Part shown: positions 8,470 to 20,447 of the stretch, piece after piece
How the letters are laid out: every line of letters starts with the position of its first letter
How positions within the stretch are numbered: position 1 is the stretch's first letter
Assembly (NCBI RefSeq): GCF_000818015.1
Contig: NZ_CP007511.1
Span: 3,544,501-3,608,500 of the forward strand
Source: Stutzerimonas balearica DSM 6083
GTDB taxonomy: Bacteria > Pseudomonadota > Gammaproteobacteria > Pseudomonadales > Pseudomonadaceae
DNA: 64,000 nucleotides
Reading direction: 5' to 3'
Translations under genes and position numbers: made by a program
Notes under the pieces: model-generated
The model's database searches: none
Told to the model about the DNA's origin: nothing
What the model saw: the letters and a program-made list of their open reading frames with translations, nothing else

Positions 8470-10026
8470 TTATACCTTGACTTTCGACAGCTTGAGATTG
8501 AGCAGCGCCATGGCGCCGACGAGGATGAAGATCAGCGTGGCGATGGCCGCAGCGAGGGCGAAATCCTGCCCCGAGTCCTGGAAGGCGATGCGGTAGGTGT
8601 AGCTGACCAAGAGATCCGTGGTGCCGGCCGGCGTGGTCGCGCCGATGATGTCCGGCCCGCCGCGGGTCAGCAGGGTGATCAGCACGAAGTTGTTGAAGTT
8701 GAAGGCGAAGCTGGCGATCAACAGCGGCATCAGCGGTTTGATCAGTTGCGGCAGGGTGATGCGCAGCAGGTTGTCCAGCGGCCCGGCGCCGTCGATCGCC
8801 GAGGCTTCGTACTGGTCGCGCGGGATGGCCTGCAACAGGCCCATGCACAGCAGCAGCATGTAGGGGTAGCCGAGCCAGGTATTGACGATCAGCACCATGC
8901 TGCGCGCCAGGGCCGGGTCGCTGAACCAGTCCGGGCGAATGCCGAGCAGCCCGTTGAGCAGCAGGTTGATCTCGCCGAAGTTCTGGTTGAACAGGCCGCG
9001 GAACACGAGGATGGAAATGAACGCCGGCACCGCGTACGGCAGGATCAGCATCAGCCGGTAGAAGGCCTTGCCGCGCACCAGTTCCCATTGCAACAGGCTG
9101 GCCAGCACCAGCCCCACGGCCAGGGTGAAGACCACCGTCAGGCCGGCGAAGGCGAAGGTCCAGGCGAAGATCTGCACGAAGGGCTCGCGGATGCTCGGCT
9201 CGGTCAGCACGCGGGCGAAATTGGTCAGGCCGGTAAAGCTGGTGAAGCCGGGGGCGACGGGCTCGCCAGCCTCGTCGATGTAGAAGCCGCGTTCGGGGTC
9301 GGCGGTGAGCCGCTCGCCGGTGCGGGTGTCGACCAGCACACCCGGGCTCTGCAGGCGGTACTGCGGTTTCACCGCGGCGACCTCGCGCAACCCGTAGAGC
9401 CGCAGCAAACTGCCGTCGGGCGCCTGCAGTACCCACTGCTCGAGCGCCTTGCGCCGCTGAATGACGTCGCGCACCGAGAACACCTCGCCCAGTGGAGCGG
9501 CCGACTCCAGTGGCTGCAGCACCAGCGGCGCGTCGGGCTCGGGCGTGCCGGTCAGCGGTGGGCTGACGAAAACGCCCGCTTCGCCCTTGTCCACGCGCAT
9601 CCGCTCGCCCTCGGGGCTGTGGTGCAGGCTGAAGCGAAAGCGCTCACCGGCCAGGTAGGTCTGGCTCAGGTGATAACGCTCGACCTGCGCCTGGCTCAGC
9701 AGGTGCGTGCCGCTGTAGTTGGTAAAGCCGATGCCCACGGTGTAGAGCAGCGGAAAGATGACGAACACCAGCATGCCCGCCACCGAGGGAAAGATGTAGC
9801 GCTGGGCATACAGCCGGCGATTGATGAACAGGTAACTGGCAAGCCCGCACACCACCAGCCCGAGCAGCGCGAAGGCCATCTGCCCCTGGGCGTAGAGCGC
9901 GACCACCAGGTACAGCGCGAAGGTATTGAAGGCCAGCCAGAGCAACCAGCGCAGGCCGGTGCGGGGCAAGCCGCGAAGAGTCGGGCGGGTCATGACGGGG
10001 CTGGGCAACTCGGCATGGGCATTCAC
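8470..10026 (-). CDS. malF: Maltose/maltodextrin ABC transporter permease MalF
   Basis: Inner-membrane permease, about 518 residues, with the large periplasmic P2 insertion between early helices that is typical of MalF (roughly residues 90-280). An EAA loop ([20 protein letters not shown]) is present for MalK docking. I choose the GTG at 10026, with AAGG about 10 nt upstream. The alternative GTG at 10059 lies inside the malE-malF hairpin and has no ribosome binding site; an ATG at 9993 is also possible. Second gene of malEFG. Confidence 0.93.
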   Translation of the reverse strand: MNAHAELPSPVMTRPTLRGLPRTGLRWLLWLAFNTFALYLVVALYAQGQMAFALLGLVVCGLASYLFINRRLYAQRYIFPSVAGMLVFVIFPLLYTVGIGFTNYSGTHLLSQAQVERYHLSQTYLAGERFRFSLHHSPEGERMRVDKGEAGVFVSPPLTGTPEPDAPLVLQPLESAAPLGEVFSVRDVIQRRKALEQWVLQAPDGSLLRLYGLREVAAVKPQYRLQSPGVLVDTRTGERLTADPERGFYIDEAGEPVAPGFTSFTGLTNFARVLTEPSIREPFVQIFAWTFAFAGLTVVFTLAVGLVLASLLQWELVRGKAFYRLMLILPYAVPAFISILVFRGLFNQNFGEINLLLNGLLGIRPDWFSDPALARSMVLIVNTWLGYPYMLLLCMGLLQAIPRDQYEASAIDGAGPLDNLLRITLPQLIKPLMPLLIASFAFNFNNFVLITLLTRGGPDIIGATTPAGTTDLLVSYTYRIAFQDSGQDFALAAAIATLIFILVGAMALLNLKLSKVKV

Positions 10027-10057
10027 GGGAGACGGACCTTTATCGGCAGGGTAGTGC

Positions 10058-10087
10058 ACGCCGGCGCGCCATGCAGGCGGCCGGCGT
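10058..10087 (-). promoter_or_regulatory. Strong stem-loop between malE and malF
   Basis: Arms 10058-10065 and 10080-10087 are perfectly complementary (ACGCCGGC/GCCGGCGT). They continue as an inner 4-bp stem (10067-10070 with 10076-10079) after one bulged base, leaving a 5-nt loop. There is no T-tract, so it is unlikely to be a full terminator. Its position just after malE suggests mRNA stabilisation or partial attenuation, as with the REP elements between malE and malF in E. coli. Confidence 0.65.
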
Positions 10088-10092
10088 CGGCT

Positions 10093-11280
<1,188 letters not shown>

Positions 11281-11377
11281 GCTTCGCTTTCCTCGTGGCT
11301 TCTTGTTTTTTGTTCCACCTGCTGCCGGCCTGAGGCTCTGGCAGTCGTTCCATCCTCGGCGCGCATGTCGCCTGCTG

Positions 11378-11422
11378 CATCCTCCCCGGTGGGGGCGGTC
11401 AGGGCGTAGAGGCAGGGCGTAG
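11378..11422 (-). promoter_or_regulatory. Candidate MalT-controlled promoter module of malEFG
   Basis: On the minus strand: CTACGCCC (11422-11415), CTACGCCC (11409-11402, 13 bp on), a 16-nt gap, then GGAGGATG (11385-11378). The extended sequence GGGGAGGATG matches 9 of 10 positions of the enterobacterial MalT box GGGGA(T/G)GAGG. Spacing is identical to the glucosidase promoter. Confidence 0.65.
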
Positions 11423-11445
11423 TTCGCTGCACGCAACGCTGCGAA

Positions 11446-11473
11446 ATACGCCATCGCGCTGCGGCTTACGCCT
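11446..11473 (+). promoter_or_regulatory. Possible mal boxes upstream of malS
   Basis: Plus-strand ATACGCCA (11446-11453) and TTACGCCT (11466-11473) lie 20 bp apart, in the orientation of malS and 60-87 bp before its ATG. The same 20-bp step occurs in the lamB promoter. No GGAGGATG is seen at the expected distance, so this is weaker than the other sites. Confidence 0.4.
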
Positions 11474-11532
11474 ATACCCTGCAGCCATCCGGGGCTCAAA
11501 TGTAGCGAAAAAAGCGCAACGGAGCTCTGTCG

Positions 11533-13620
11533 ATGCACACTCACCGCTTGCCTGCCCTGCCCTGGCTGCTCGGCCTCGCGCTGGCCTCACCCGCCCTGGC
11601 GGCCCCGTCGCTGACTGCCCGCCTCGACGCGCAGCCGTTGCCGCTGCACTGGCAGGCGCTGTCAGCGCAGCGCTACGCCACCGAACTGCAGCTCGAAGCC
11701 GGCGAACTCGAATTGCGCGCGCCCACCGCCGGTGGCACGGCCGAAACCCTGGCGCCCTACCGCCGCCAACCGCTTGGCAAAGACAGCGCCTACCGCTTCG
11801 AAGTGCCGGACGCCGGGCGCTATCGCTTGACCGTCGAGACCGGCATCACACCCGCCCTGCGCCTGGTGCCGATCAAGGCCGCCGAGCCGCAGGCAGCCAC
11901 CGCGGTCTGCAAGCCGTGGCAGGGTGGTGCGGTGGAACTGGCGGTTGGCGAGATCTTTGGCGAGGGCGAAACCCTGCGCGACGCGCTGTCCGGCACCACG
12001 GCGGTGGTCCGCGACGGCCGGGTCACGCTGCAGCCCGCCGCTGGCAGTGACGGTCTGCTGCTGCTCGAACGCGCCGAAGCGAGCGAGCAGCCGGTCGCGC
12101 ATGACTGGCGCAACGCGATCGTCTACTTCGTGCTTACTGACCGCTTCGCCAACGGTGATCCAGGCAACGACCGCAGCTATGGCCGCGCACCGGATGGCGC
12201 CGAGGAGATCGGCACCTTCCACGGCGGCGACCTCAAGGGGCTGACCGAACGGCTCGACCATATCGCCAGCCTCGGCGTCGACGCGCTGTGGATCAGCGCA
12301 CCCTACGAGCAGATCCACGGCTGGGTCGGCGGCGGTGATCGCGGCGACTTCCGCCACTACGGTTACCACGGCTACTACGCGCTCGACTTCACCCAGCTCG
12401 ACGCCAACATGGGCAGCGAAGACGACCTGCGCGCGCTCATCAGCGCGGCCCATGCCCGCGGCATCCGCGTGCTGTTCGATGTGGTGCTCAACCATCCCGG
12501 CTATTCGACCCTGCAGGACATGCAGCAGCTCGGCTTCGGCGCCCTGCGCGACGGCATGGCCGAGTACCTGCCCGAGCAGTGGACAACCTGGCAGCCGGAA
12601 GCCCACGAGAATCTGCACGCCTACCACAACCTGGTGGACTACGAGCACCCGAGCTGGGCCGCCTGGTGGGGTCGAGACTGGGTACGGGCGGGCATCGCCG
12701 ACTACGACACGCCACCCAGCAGCACGGTCGATCCGCTCAAGGGCTCGCTGGCCTTCCTGCCGGATTTCCGCACCGAATCCGAGGCGGTCGTCGCGCTGCC
12801 GGAGTTTCTCGCGCACAAGGCGCAAACCCGTGCCGAGCCACGCGAAGGCTACCGGGTGCGCGACTACCTGATCGAATGGCTGACCGGCTGGGTCCGCGAG
12901 TTCGGCGTCGACGGCTTTCGTGCCGATACCGTCAAGCATGTCGAACCCTCGACCTGGGCCGAACTGCGCGTGGCGGCCGAGCGCGCCCGCGCCGACTGGG
13001 CCCGCGCCAACCCGGACGACCCCATGGCCGGCGAGCCGTTCTGGATGGTCGGCGAAGTGTTCGGTCACGGCCCAGAGGCCAGTGACTACCTCGACCAGGG
13101 CTTCGATGCGCTGATCAATTTCGACTTCCAGAAGCAGGCCGTAGCCGCCAGCGACTGCCTGGCTGCCGCCGAGCCCAGTTACGCCGACTATGCCCGGCGC
13201 CTGGCCGAAACGCCCGGGCACAACCTGCTGAGCTACGCCTCGTCGCATGACACCGCGCTGTTCAACAAACTGGTCAAGGGCGATCTGGCGCGTCAGCGCG
13301 GGCTCGCCGCCGCCCTGCTGCTGGCGCCCGGCGCGGTGCAGGTCTATTACGGCGACGAAAGCGCCCGCGCCTTCGGCCCCAGCGGCTCGGACCCGTATCA
13401 GGGCACACGCAGCCCGATGAACTGGGACGAGCACCAGCGCCCAGAGATCGCTGGACTGATTGATTACTGGCAGCGGGTCGGCCAGTTCCGCGCGCGCCAC
13501 CCGGCGATCGGCGCGGGTACGCATCGACTGCTGTCATCCAGCCAGCCCTATGCCTTCGCCCGCACGCTGGGCGACGACCGCATCGTCGTCGTGCAGGCCG
13601 GTGCATCGCTCACCCCCTGA
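11533..13620 (+). CDS. malS: Periplasmic alpha-amylase MalS-like (GH13)
   Basis: A 695-residue secreted GH13 amylase with a signal peptide ending near ALAA (about residue 24). An N-terminal accessory domain precedes the TIM barrel. GH13 regions are visible: [12 protein letters not shown] at the barrel start, [19 protein letters not shown] (nucleophile), [10 protein letters not shown] (acid/base) and ASSHDTALF. Size and the block [20 protein letters not shown] resemble E. coli MalS, which trims maltodextrins in the periplasm before import. GGAG lies 8 nt upstream of the ATG. It is transcribed divergently from malE over a 252-bp regulatory region and is followed 56 bp later by a kinase-fold gene. 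Confidence 0.88.
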   Translation: MHTHRLPALPWLLGLALASPALAAPSLTARLDAQPLPLHWQALSAQRYATELQLEAGELELRAPTAGGTAETLAPYRRQPLGKDSAYRFEVPDAGRYRLTVETGITPALRLVPIKAAEPQAATAVCKPWQGGAVELAVGEIFGEGETLRDALSGTTAVVRDGRVTLQPAAGSDGLLLLERAEASEQPVAHDWRNAIVYFVLTDRFANGDPGNDRSYGRAPDGAEEIGTFHGGDLKGLTERLDHIASLGVDALWISAPYEQIHGWVGGGDRGDFRHYGYHGYYALDFTQLDANMGSEDDLRALISAAHARGIRVLFDVVLNHPGYSTLQDMQQLGFGALRDGMAEYLPEQWTTWQPEAHENLHAYHNLVDYEHPSWAAWWGRDWVRAGIADYDTPPSSTVDPLKGSLAFLPDFRTESEAVVALPEFLAHKAQTRAEPREGYRVRDYLIEWLTGWVREFGVDGFRADTVKHVEPSTWAELRVAAERARADWARANPDDPMAGEPFWMVGEVFGHGPEASDYLDQGFDALINFDFQKQAVAASDCLAAAEPSYADYARRLAETPGHNLLSYASSHDTALFNKLVKGDLARQRGLAAALLLAPGAVQVYYGDESARAFGPSGSDPYQGTRSPMNWDEHQRPEIAGLIDYWQRVGQFRARHPAIGAGTHRLLSSSQPYAFARTLGDDRIVVVQAGASLTP

Positions 13621-13676
13621 ATCTCCCGTCCCGGGCCGCAGCCCGGGACGCAGCCGCCCCCTGCCTGGAGCCCGCA

Positions 13677-14768
13677 ATGAACGCAACCCTGAACCCGCGC
13701 CAGCAGGCGCAGCTGGCCTTTGTCGCCAGCGGAGCGGAACTGCAAGTCGGCCAGCCGCAGGACTGCCCGCTGCCGCTGGCCACGCTGGTCGCCACCGACG
13801 GCAGCGAACCCTATGTCAGTCGCACGCTGTCCGGCGGGCTCACCGCCCACGTCTACCGGATCGAAGCAGCCGGCCGTAGCTGGACGCTCAAGCGCGCCCG
13901 CGAGCGCTGCCTGGTGCAGAACGCCGATGGCCAGACCTCGTTTCTCAACGAGGTCCAGCGGCGCGCCGACCTGCGCGTGCTGAAGGCCCGGCCCGAGCTG
14001 GCCGAGCCGCTCGCCGGGATCGTCGACACCTGCTATGCGAGTTTTCGTCACGGCGTGCTGCTGTCGCCCTGGATCGACGGCGAGGTCGTCGGCGACTGGG
14101 ATGAAACGCGCCTGGCAGACCTGTTCGACTGCGTCATCACGCTCGCCTCCGCCGGCCTGTTCGAGTGGGACCTGTGCCCCGGCAACGTGCTCGACGACGG
14201 CCGCATCCGGCTGTTCGACTTCGGCTACCTGTACCGCTTCGATCCGCTGCGCGAGTTCAACAGCGATGGCCTTGCCTGCCCAGGCTTCCACCCGGTCGAG
14301 CGTTTCGAAACGCGGCAGTTCTTCGCCTGGCTGCTCGGCCAGGAGGCACTCGGCAGCGCCCGTGCGCTGGCGGCGTTCCGCCTGGAGAAGGCGATCGCCC
14401 TGGACCGCTACCGGCGCTGGCGGGCCGAGCTGGCCGACCGCGGCGCCAGTCCGGCCGTGCTCGAACGGCTGGACCGGCTGATCGACAGCTGGCGCACCGC
14501 CCTTGCCGGCTCGGCCGAGGCGCTCTACCTGCGCGAGGCCTGGCGCTCGCATCGCCTCGACCTGGCCGACGATCTCGACGGCCAGACCTGCACGCCGCAA
14601 ACCCTGCAGCGCCTGGCCTGGCTCCGGGAAACGGTTGGCGCACGCCATGCCGACCTGCTCGCCGCCGACGCCCTGGCCCACGAGCGGGCCCCGCAACGCG
14701 CCGCCCTGCTCGACGAGCTGCGCCGCGCCGAAGCGCAGGCCATCGGCTGGCAGGTCCCGCGGGCCTAG
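13677..14768 (+). CDS. Kinase-fold phosphotransferase of unknown substrate, downstream of malS
   Basis: The 363-residue product has an ordered set of protein-kinase-fold motifs. They are a glycine-containing loop around SGGLTAHVYRI (52-62), Lys72 in WTLKRA, a candidate helix-C Glu92, the catalytic loop EWDLCPGNVL with Asp165 and Asn170, and DFG at 181-183. All residues needed for ATP and magnesium binding appear present, so it is probably active. There is no signal peptide or membrane segment. GGAG lies just upstream of the ATG. The 56-bp gap after malS suggests co-transcription. Maltokinases and aminoglycoside phosphotransferases share this fold, so a sugar kinase is possible; a protein or lipid substrate is equally open. 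I do not recognise a named family. Confidence 0.7.
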   Translation: MNATLNPRQQAQLAFVASGAELQVGQPQDCPLPLATLVATDGSEPYVSRTLSGGLTAHVYRIEAAGRSWTLKRARERCLVQNADGQTSFLNEVQRRADLRVLKARPELAEPLAGIVDTCYASFRHGVLLSPWIDGEVVGDWDETRLADLFDCVITLASAGLFEWDLCPGNVLDDGRIRLFDFGYLYRFDPLREFNSDGLACPGFHPVERFETRQFFAWLLGQEALGSARALAAFRLEKAIALDRYRRWRAELADRGASPAVLERLDRLIDSWRTALAGSAEALYLREAWRSHRLDLADDLDGQTCTPQTLQRLAWLRETVGARHADLLAADALAHERAPQRAALLDELRRAEAQAIGWQVPRA

Positions 14769-14781
14769 GCCAGACGGGGAC

Positions 14782-14807
14782 GACCGGGCCATCGCCGCCG
14801 CCCGGTC
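14782..14807. terminator. Stem-loop between convergent kinase-fold and chemoreceptor genes
   Basis: An 8-bp perfect stem (14782-14789 with 14800-14807, GACCGGGC/GCCCGGTC) sits in the 43-bp gap between two converging genes. There is no clear T-tract, so it is at best a weak bidirectional terminator. Confidence 0.4.
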
Positions 14808-14811
14808 GCGT

Positions 14812-16842
14812 TCAGGTGCGGTAACGCGCGCAGAGCGCCTGCTGCTCGGCGGACATGCGCGCCTGGCGTTCGCTGCTGTCGCTGATCGCCACGACGCTGT
14901 CCATGTGCAGCTCGGCCGCGGCATCGATCGCATGCATGCCGCGCGACACCTCTTCGGCGGCGAGCCGTTGCTGACCCGTGGCCGAATCGATTTCCCGCGA
15001 CATGGCGGCGATGTGCTCGACCTGGCTGCGGATCTCCTGCATCAGCCGGTCGGCCTGCCCGACCTGATCGAGGGTGCCCTGCATCTGCGCGCGACTGGCC
15101 TCCACCGAACGCACTGCCGAGCCGATGCCCTGGGCCAGGCGTTCGATGCGCTGCTGGATCTCGCCGGTCGATTGCGCCGTGCGCCGGGCCAGGCCGCGCA
15201 CCTCGTCGGCGACCACCGCGAAGCCACGCCCCTGATCACCGGCGCGCGCCGCTTCGATCGCCGCATTGAGCGCCAGCAGGTTGGTCTGCTCGGCAATCGC
15301 ACGGATCACATCGAGAATCTGCCCGATCTGCTCGCTCACCGCCTCCACGTTGGCGATCTCGGCCACGCTGGTTTCCAGCTGCTCGGCCAGGGCTTGCGTG
15401 CCGATGCGGGTCGCGGCCATCCGCTGGCTGCCCTGCAGGGTCAGTGCCTCGACACTGCCGACCCGCGTGGCCGTCTCGCCGGCATGCTGCGCCACCTCGC
15501 CAAAACTGGTCTCCAGCTCGGCCAGGCTGACAGCGAGCGCCCCTATGCTGCTGCGCTGCTTCTCCAGCCCGGCACGCGCCTGGCTGCAGGCCTGGGCATT
15601 GCGGCGGGCGATCTGGTCCTGTTCGTCGGCGTTGCGCCCGAGCTGGGCCAGTGCGTCGCGCAGGCTACCGGCGACCCGGTTGACCCAATCGCCGACACGC
15701 CCGAACTCGTCCGCGCGCTGGTACTCGCAGCCGCCGCGCAAATCACCGTCGGCCAGGTGCTGCAGGCTGCCGCTGACGGCGGCCAGGGCCATGCGCATGG
15801 TGCGCCCCAGCCACAGGCCCATGGCCAGCGCCACCGCGATCGACAGCCCGGCCATCGCCAAGAGGCCGGCCACACCCTGACGATAGGTCTGCGCGGCCAG
15901 GCCCAGTTGCCTGTCGCTGGCCTGCTGGGCGCTGGCGATGAGCGTGCCGATGTCCTCGCGTGCCTGGCGCTGCAGCCGACCGAGCTGCAGTTTCTGCTCT
16001 CGGTTGGCCTGCTGGTCGGACAGCCAGGCGTAGTACTGCGCCACTGCACCATTGCCGGGTACAGTCAGTTGCTGCTCGATGGCGGCGAACGGCGCCTGGA
16101 AGCTGTGCGCGTAGTCGGTACGGCTGTCCTGGTGCGGTTCCAGATCGAGGAGAACGTTGTCCAGCTTCTTCTGCAGGGCCGGCAGCCGCTGCGCGATCTG
16201 CGCACCCGCTTCATCGAGTGCCTTGATCGAAGACACGCCGATGGCGTCGAACAGCAGCGCCTCGACCTGCTCGAGCGGGATGATGAACTGCTTGATGGAA
16301 TAGGCGACCAGCTCGTCGCCAGTCACGAACTGCGCCTGCAGCAGGTCCTGCTTGAGCCGCGAGAACTGCAGCTGCAGATCGCGCAGCGCGACGGCGTTGC
16401 GCCCCACGCGCGCGAGCAGGTCGCGCTGCGCATCGATCAGCGCCAGGCTGCGGCGGTCGAGCTCCGGCAACAGGGCCGCCAGGCGCTGCTTGGTCTCGGC
16501 GTGTGCCGGCGTCAGCCGTTCCAGCTGGGCGAACAGCTCGAGGGCCTGGGCCTGCAGCGTGCGATGCCGGCCGACATAGCCGTCGAGCTGGTCAGGCCGG
16601 TCCTCGGCCAAGGCGTCGGACAGGTTCTGCGTCAGGCTCTGCAGCGCACTGAAGAAACTCTCGCTGACCAGCAGCCGCGACGCGGTCGCCGAGATTTGCA
16701 CGGCATTGCCCTGCAGGCGGTCGATGGCAACCAGGCTGGTGCCGGCTACCAGCATCAGCAAGGCCACCAGCGCGGCGATCAGCAGGTTCAGCCGGGCCAG
16801 GAAGCCAAGCCGGAAAGGGGTCGAGCGGGTCTGGGCCAACAT
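14812..16842 (-). CDS. Transmembrane methyl-accepting chemotaxis protein
   Basis: A 676-residue chemoreceptor. TM1 is at about 14-36. A large periplasmic, mostly helical sensor region follows to about residue 340, then TM2 and a HAMP domain (around [20 protein letters not shown]). The C-terminal signalling domain has the hairpin tip [20 protein letters not shown] and [19 protein letters not shown]. It would pass ligand sensing to CheA/CheW at the cell pole. AGGAG lies 7 nt before the ATG. It lies between malS and the G4-amylase, and its upstream region (16923-16973) carries the mal promoter module. I infer that it senses maltodextrins, directly or through a binding protein; the sensor domain itself does not prove this. 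Confidence 0.9.
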   Translation of the reverse strand: MLAQTRSTPFRLGFLARLNLLIAALVALLMLVAGTSLVAIDRLQGNAVQISATASRLLVSESFFSALQSLTQNLSDALAEDRPDQLDGYVGRHRTLQAQALELFAQLERLTPAHAETKQRLAALLPELDRRSLALIDAQRDLLARVGRNAVALRDLQLQFSRLKQDLLQAQFVTGDELVAYSIKQFIIPLEQVEALLFDAIGVSSIKALDEAGAQIAQRLPALQKKLDNVLLDLEPHQDSRTDYAHSFQAPFAAIEQQLTVPGNGAVAQYYAWLSDQQANREQKLQLGRLQRQAREDIGTLIASAQQASDRQLGLAAQTYRQGVAGLLAMAGLSIAVALAMGLWLGRTMRMALAAVSGSLQHLADGDLRGGCEYQRADEFGRVGDWVNRVAGSLRDALAQLGRNADEQDQIARRNAQACSQARAGLEKQRSSIGALAVSLAELETSFGEVAQHAGETATRVGSVEALTLQGSQRMAATRIGTQALAEQLETSVAEIANVEAVSEQIGQILDVIRAIAEQTNLLALNAAIEAARAGDQGRGFAVVADEVRGLARRTAQSTGEIQQRIERLAQGIGSAVRSVEASRAQMQGTLDQVGQADRLMQEIRSQVEHIAAMSREIDSATGQQRLAAEEVSRGMHAIDAAAELHMDSVVAISDSSERQARMSAEQQALCARYRT

Positions 16843-16922
16843 GAACAGCTCCTGATACGACAGCGCAGCGCGAAGGCTTTTATGGTTGTCGTGCCAGCAT
16901 CGGTGGCCCGGCCCGTCGCCGG

Positions 16923-16973
16923 CCTCCTCCCTGCCCACCCTGGGTCGGGAGGAGCCGCCCGGCGTAGGCGTAG
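16923..16973 (-). promoter_or_regulatory. Candidate mal promoter module of the chemoreceptor gene
   Basis: On the minus strand: CTACGCCT (16973-16966), overlapping CTACGCCG (16967-16960), then CTCCTCCC 13 bp on (16954-16947), a 16-nt gap and GGAGGAGG (16930-16923). AGGGAGGAGG matches 9 of 10 positions of the enterobacterial MalT box. Spacings equal those at malE and lamB. Part of it overlaps the stem-loop at the end of the amylase gene, so chance cannot be excluded. Confidence 0.5.
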
Positions 16974-16987
16974 CCGAGGCCGGGCGG
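16955..16987 (-). terminator. Stem-loop after the G4-amylase gene
   Basis: A 9-bp perfect stem (16955-16963 with 16979-16987, CCGCCCGGC/GCCGGGCGG) begins 8 nt after the amylase stop on the minus strand. No T-tract follows. It may protect or partly terminate the amylase message. Confidence 0.45.
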
Positions 16988-16995
16988 GCATGTCG

Positions 16996-18651
16996 TCAGA
17001 ACGAGCCGCTGGTGCTCGCGCCGGCGGCGGCCTGGACCTGGTTGTTGCCGCCCGATTGCCACTGACGCACCAGCGTCGCGTCCGCCTCGTTGCGGATCAG
17101 GCACTTCCATTCCACGTTCTGGCCGGCTGGCAAGGCGATGCTGCCCTTCCAGGTCGGATAGCTGCTGGTGTCGGTCAGCCGTACCGCGGAGGCCGGGCTC
17201 CAGTTGCCAAGCTGGCTGACGTTGCCCACCGCGTAGACGCTGTCGCCCATCTGCGTCACACCGTTGTCGCAGCGGAAGTTCACATTGACCAAGCCGCCCT
17301 CGCCGCCGTCATTGCCGCCGCCATCGCCGCTACCGCTGCGCCAGACGCGCACCTGGCCGTTGCTGGCGTTGACCGCCTCGCTGAAGCTGCCGCTGGCGAC
17401 CTGGCCGGGGTTGGCCAGATCGGAGTTGAGCGCCACCACCAGGGTCTGCTGGCTGCCGCTGACGGTAGCGACCAGGCCGCTGTAACCGCTATGGAAACTG
17501 ATCGCCGAATCGGCGCGCACGCCGGCGGTGCGCCGCACCTGGATCAGCTGGCGGATGAAGTCGCCGTAGCCCCAGTCGTACATGTGCGACCAGTACACCA
17601 CCGGCGTGCCCGGGCTGGTGAGGATGTAGGCGTAGGCCTGACGGATCAGCCCGTCCTGCAGCGCCCAGTGATGCTGCCCGCCGTTCTGCCCGGGGGAATA
17701 GCCGGTGTCGTGGTTGTCGACGAAGGTCACCGCCACCTCGCGCCAGCGCGGGTCCGGGTTGCCATTGAGGCCATGCTTCCAGTCGGCGACTGAGCCGTTC
17801 TGCATGCGCTCCTTGAGCGCGAAGTCGAACACCGGGCACTTGGCCCGGTCGGACCAGTCCTTGATGATCTGCTGCCAGCTCGCCGTGTTGCGCCAGTCCC
17901 AGCTCGGGTACTCGGACGGGCTTTTCCACAGCTCGCCAACGCAGAAACTGCTGTCGGCGCTGTCGCTCATCCAGCTGTCGACCCGTTCGGGCGCATAGCC
18001 GCGAACGAAGTCGAAGCGGAAGCCGCCGGCGCCGTAGCCGCTGCGCAGGTTGGCAAGCTCGTCGCGAAACATGCCGTAGATCTGCGGATGGCCGGTGTTC
18101 AGGTCCGACTCGCCGCCGATGAAGCGGTCACCGTCGTCGCAGTCATTGGGGTAGTTGCCCGGGTCGGCGCAGTCGTTGCGCCAGAAGCCCTGGCCGGCCG
18201 GCAGGTTGATCTCCTTGTCCGGATAGCCGCGGTTCATGTGATTGGGCACCACATCGTAGAGCACCTTCACCCCGGCGCCACTGAGCGCGCCGGCGGCCTG
18301 ACGCAGCTGGGCGTCGCTGCCGTAGCGGCCGTTCTTGTTGAAGTCGTGCCAGAAGTAGCCTTCGCCGCCGCCGGACTTGCCGCCGTCGGTCCAGCTGGAG
18401 AAGTCACGCCAGGGCACCGGCATCCAGATTGCCGAGAAGCCGTCCGCGGCGATCGTCGAGGCCTGCTGGCGGAGGATGTTGTACCAGTCGTTCGGCGCTT
18501 CGCGGACGACGTTCCAGTGGAAGCCCTGGAGGATGATTTCGTCGCCGCCGTGGTAGCGCACGCCGGCCGGGCTCTTGCCGGCCTGGTCAGCGAGGGCGGG
18601 GAACGGCAGCAGGATCGCCGCCAGTACGGCGGCACGCAGGGTGTGGCTCAT
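16996..18651 (-). CDS. amyP: Secreted maltotetraose-forming exo-amylase with CBM20 (G4-amylase, EC 3.2.1.60)
   Basis: The 551-residue precursor closely matches, from memory, the P. stutzeri maltotetraose-forming amylase, which removes G4 units from the non-reducing ends of starch outside the cell. A 21-residue signal peptide ends before DQAGKSP. The GH13 catalytic residues are Asp214 (GGFRFDFVRGY), Glu240 (FCVGELWK) and Asp315 (FVDNHDTGY). In mature numbering these are 193, 219 and 294, as in the characterised enzyme. A Gly/Asp/Ser-rich linker at about 439-453 joins a starch-binding CBM20 domain (454-551). GGAG lies 8 nt before the ATG. Its upstream region carries a mal module at 18769-18800. 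Confidence 0.95.
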   Translation of the reverse strand: MSHTLRAAVLAAILLPFPALADQAGKSPAGVRYHGGDEIILQGFHWNVVREAPNDWYNILRQQASTIAADGFSAIWMPVPWRDFSSWTDGGKSGGGEGYFWHDFNKNGRYGSDAQLRQAAGALSGAGVKVLYDVVPNHMNRGYPDKEINLPAGQGFWRNDCADPGNYPNDCDDGDRFIGGESDLNTGHPQIYGMFRDELANLRSGYGAGGFRFDFVRGYAPERVDSWMSDSADSSFCVGELWKSPSEYPSWDWRNTASWQQIIKDWSDRAKCPVFDFALKERMQNGSVADWKHGLNGNPDPRWREVAVTFVDNHDTGYSPGQNGGQHHWALQDGLIRQAYAYILTSPGTPVVYWSHMYDWGYGDFIRQLIQVRRTAGVRADSAISFHSGYSGLVATVSGSQQTLVVALNSDLANPGQVASGSFSEAVNASNGQVRVWRSGSGDGGGNDGGEGGLVNVNFRCDNGVTQMGDSVYAVGNVSQLGNWSPASAVRLTDTSSYPTWKGSIALPAGQNVEWKCLIRNEADATLVRQWQSGGNNQVQAAAGASTSGSF

Positions 18652-18768
18652 CGCAATACTCCGGTTCTTGTGCTTGTTCGGATGACCGGCGACGAAGCGC
18701 CGGACGAGGATGAACGCCGGCCAGTGGAGGACCGGCATCGGCAGGCTGCCCCCGCGTGACACGCCCAC

Positions 18769-18800
18769 CAACCTCCCCCGCCGGCTATGTGACGGCGTAA
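18769..18800 (-). promoter_or_regulatory. Candidate mal promoter module of the G4-amylase gene
   Basis: On the minus strand: TTACGCCG (18800-18793), a 16-nt gap, then GGAGGTTG (18776-18769), one mismatch from GGAGGATG. No convincing second box is seen 13 bp upstream. It lies about 120 bp before the amylase ATG. Confidence 0.5.
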
Positions 18801-18863
18801 TGGCCAGGCCGAAGGCCTCTGGCAATCATCTGCGCCCCACCCGTAGCGACCCCGCCCCGGGGA

Positions 18864-18928
18864 TTACGCCGCATTCATCCCGATTACGCCCTCGCCCTGC
18901 GCCAGCGAAATCTCTGGCCGGGAGGATG
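18864..18928 (+). promoter_or_regulatory. Candidate mal promoter module of lamB
   Basis: On the plus strand: TTACGCCG (18864-18871), TTACGCCC 20 bp on (18884-18891), the degenerate CTGCGCCA 13 bp on (18897-18904), a 16-nt gap and GGAGGATG (18921-18928). The 13/16 spacing is the same as at malE and the glucosidase gene. Confidence 0.6.
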
Positions 18929-19013
18929 GCGCTCCCGGCCCCATCGCCGAGGCTTTGCGCCACCGACCGGCGTTGCCGCAGCAGGCCGCGCCGGCGTGAT
19001 CGTTCGGCATTAA

Positions 19014-20327
<1,314 letters not shown>

Positions 20328-20404
20328 GCCAGCGCCCATTCGCGCCTCGCCGCAGCCGGCCTGCGGCGCTCCCCTTTCGCTCCCACCGTCCAGGCGGTGT
20401 CTTT

Positions 20405-20435
20405 GCCCCGGCTCTGGCAGGTCGGGGCTTTTTTT
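20405..20435 (+). terminator. Intrinsic terminator/attenuator between lamB and malM
   Basis: A 6-bp GC stem (20405-20410 with 20423-20428, GCCCCG/CGGGGC) is followed directly by seven T. It ends 12 nt before the malM ATG and just ahead of its GGAG. It would stop most lamB transcripts and lower malM expression. Confidence 0.8.
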
Positions 20436-20447
20436 CCGGAGAATCCC

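Noticed and set aside
4779..8480. 1233-codon plus-strand open frame opposite malT and malG
   Set aside because: It mirrors real genes on the other strand in GC-rich DNA, has no domain and is rich in low-complexity Gln/Val/Asp/Arg sequence.
11662..13524. 620-codon minus-strand frame opposite malS
   Set aside because: malS carries all GH13 motifs and a signal peptide; the reverse frame has no recognisable domain.
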